Below, piece by piece: positions 5,825 to 6,836 of a stretch of DNA of 6,836 nt. Both the position numbers and the translations under genes were made by a program. Every line of letters starts with the position of its first letter. Position 1 is the stretch's first letter. The stretch lies in assembly GCA_045126815.1 (NCBI GenBank), contig JBGVPD010000015.1, positions 1 through 6,836 on the forward strand. The letters run 5' to 3'. The notes under the pieces were generated by a model. That model did not search any database. It was given only the letters and a program-made list of their open reading frames with translations, and was not told the DNA's origin. Source of the DNA: RGIG1995 sp045126815. GTDB taxonomy: Bacteria > Bacillota > Clostridia > Oscillospirales > CAG-272.

Positions 5825-5834
5825 GTTTGTATTT

Positions 5835-6185
5835 ATGCTTACACAAAAATTAAAAAACAAATACGAAAATTATTTTTTAGGTGGTTACATTTCAAACTTG
5901 ATTGATAACCCCGACAAATCTTACGTTTCTATTTCAATGAAATCATTTAACGATGAAAGTAGCAAAACCATTTTTATTATGGTTTACAGAAAAGCGGGAT
6001 ATGGCGATAATAAGTATACAAACCCAATGGTTAAAATCGTTAAAGATGCCTTTGAAAAACACATCCCAATTTGTTGTGTCTATTATAACGACAATGGAAA
6101 AGGAAACAAAATGTCCTGCTGCTATGCAAACTTTTCGGCAGATAAATATGCCGAAGTTTCCAACGACGGCGAAATGCCTTTTTAA
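5835..6185 (+). CDS. Small SSB-like protein with acidic-PF C-terminal tail
   Basis: A 116-residue protein starting MLTQKLKNKYENYFLGGYIS. It ends in VSNDGEMPF, which resembles the SSB C-terminal tip (acidic residues then PF) used to dock replication and repair proteins. The body has short beta strands in an order compatible with an OB fold: FLGGYISNLI (~14-23), YVSISMKS, TIFIMVYRK, a helix with VKIVKDAFEKHIP, then ICCVYYND and MSCCYANFSADKY. This would be short for a normal SSB and lacks the Gly/Gln-rich linker. Binding of single-stranded DNA during replication or transfer is inference. The ATG at 5835 was chosen because AAAAGGAG ends 11 bases upstream; the in-frame GTG at 5823 overlaps that Shine-Dalgarno sequence. 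Followed directly by a strong terminator; monocistronic. Confidence 0.6.
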   Translation: MLTQKLKNKYENYFLGGYISNLIDNPDKSYVSISMKSFNDESSKTIFIMVYRKAGYGDNKYTNPMVKIVKDAFEKHIPICCVYYNDNGKGNKMSCCYANFSADKYAEVSNDGEMPF

Positions 6186-6191
6186 TCAACG

Positions 6192-6223
6192 AAAGACTGT
6201 GCGATAATGCACAGTCTTTTATT
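6192..6223 (+). terminator. Intrinsic terminator after the SSB-like gene
   Basis: AAAGACTGTGC (6192-6202) pairs perfectly with GCACAGTCTTT (6209-6219), loop GATAAT, followed by TATTATTTTG. A/T arms on both sides make it potentially bidirectional. It sits just inside the right end of the element and could shield element genes from the host gene and the reverse. Confidence 0.85.
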
Positions 6224-6239
6224 ATTTTGCTATATGCAC

Positions 6240-6270
6240 AATAAAAATCTTATTTAGGTACAGAAGAATT
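6240..6270. other. Right junction of the element (attR) inside a manganese catalase gene
   Basis: Homology to the CotJC/manganese catalase family begins abruptly at the codons for GTEELAHMEI (GGT at 6257). The in-frame codons before it (stop TAA 6242-6244, then KSYL) do not match the TDI that normally precedes (G/A)TEE in the family. The crossover core is probably within or next to TTTAGGTACAGAAGAATT. The matching attL should lie left of the window. Confidence 0.6.
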
Positions 6271-6727
6271 AGCGCACATGGAAATAATAGCGGCAATAGT
6301 TCATCAGCTAACCCGTGACCTCAGTATTGACGAGATCAAAAAATCGGGCTTCGATGCATATTTTGTTGACCATACGACAGGTATTTATCCCGTATCGGCT
6401 GCAGGCGTTCCCTATACAGCAGCATATTTTGCTGTTAAGGGCGACGTATTTGCCGATTTGAACGAAGACTTAGCTGCCGAACAAAAAGCAAGAGTAACTT
6501 ATGACAATATTCTACGTCTTTCCGACGACCCTGATGTATGCGACGTAATAAAGTTCTTAAGAGAAAGAGAAATCGTACACTATCAGAGATTTGGCGACGC
6601 TTTGCGTATATCGCAGGATAAAGCTTGTGAAAAGAAGAATTTCTATATGTATAATCCTGCATTTGATAAAGCCGGTCTTGACTGCTGTAAAGACGATAAC
6701 AAAAATAACGGCTGCGGCTGCAGATAA
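6257..6727 (+). pseudogene. cotJC: CotJC-like manganese catalase, 3' part of an interrupted gene
   Basis: About 157 codons of the C-terminal part of a manganese-catalase-family protein (spore coat CotJC type, usually ~190-220 residues). Conserved family segments in order: GTEELAHMEI, LTRDLS, FVDHTTGIYP, DLAAEQKARVTYDNILRL, SDDPDV, FLREREIVHYQRFGDALR. Predicted di-manganese ligands are present in TEELAH (Glu, His), AAEQKA (Glu) and REIVHYQ (His); the N-terminal part with the first Glu ligand and the start codon is missing. The ATG at 6278 lies inside conserved sequence and has no ribosome binding site, so this is not a shorter complete gene. A Cys-rich tail (DCCKDDNKNNGCGCR) ends it. The frame is otherwise intact, consistent with recent or reversible interruption by the element. 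Confidence 0.85.
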
Positions 6728-6738
6728 AAAATAATAAC

Positions 6739-6809
6739 GGGAGTACCAAGGCACTCCCCTACCTACTCCAACCTCATTGGGTGCAGTAGGGGAGGGGCTT
6801 GCTCCTCCC
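6739..6809. repeat. Palindrome-rich REP-like intergenic sequence
   Basis: Nested inverted repeats: GGGAGT/ACTCCC (6739-6744/6753-6758), CTCCCCTAC/GTAGGGGAG (6754-6762/6786-6794) and GGGAGGGGC/GCTCCTCCC (6790-6798/6801-6809, one G-T pair). The G/C-rich, multiply folded form differs from the surroundings and resembles interspersed palindromic repeats common between genes in Ruminococcus-type genomes. The first stem could also end the manganese catalase transcript, though no T run follows it. The window ends shortly after with GGGGACTTTTTGTT. Confidence 0.5.
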
Positions 6810-6836
6810 AAATACCAAAGGGGACTTTTTGTTAAA

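Noticed and set aside
5823..5834. GTG start for the SSB-like gene
   Set aside because: The GTG overlaps the only Shine-Dalgarno sequence; ATG 5835 is correctly spaced.
6278..6727. A complete short gene starting at ATG 6278
   Set aside because: Conserved manganese catalase codons continue upstream of this ATG (GTEELAH) and there is no ribosome binding site, so it is the remainder of a longer gene.

Overview
The window looks like the right-hand part of an integrated mobilizable element in a low-GC Firmicute, probably a gut clostridium of the Ruminococcus/Oscillospiraceae type. The reasons are A/T-rich DNA, strong AAAGGAGG ribosome binding sites, MOBP-type mobilization genes, a cysteine-rich VLP-type protein and a clostridial-type manganese catalase (CotJC-like) remnant. 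The taxonomy is inference from the look of the proteins.

Left module (1-3279, minus strand, read right to left): a cysteine-rich zinc-ribbon protein, a large P-loop ATPase resembling DUF927/Cch-type replicative helicases, a MobC-like relaxosome protein, and the first 85 codons of a relaxase that runs off the left edge. Seven CGAACA/TGTTCG motifs, four of them forming two palindromes exactly 32 bp apart, lie just upstream of the helicase gene and suggest an origin and/or autoregulatory operator. Three consecutive inverted repeats just upstream of mobC are the best oriT candidate.

Middle (3280-4082): a plus-strand lipoprotein gene with its own near-consensus promoter, bracketed by two intrinsic terminators, looks like a moron-type cargo cassette.

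Right module (4083-6256, plus strand): a ~300-bp array of at least seven successive inverted repeats, possibly headed by a 30-codon leader ORF, precedes a complete tyrosine recombinase gene. A very A/T-rich gene-free stretch with short direct repeats follows. Then comes a small gene whose product ends in an SSB-like acidic-PF tail and whose Shine-Dalgarno sequence is locked in a perfect 10-bp inverted repeat.

Right junction (about 6256): immediately after the element, the coding sequence of a CotJC/manganese-catalase protein resumes in mid-gene with no start of its own. The element therefore appears inserted inside this gene, with its 5' part expected beyond the left end of the window. Because CotJC proteins are spore-coat components in Bacillus, this resembles skin-type elements that interrupt sporulation genes. 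That parallel is inference. A palindrome-rich REP-like intergenic sequence closes the window.
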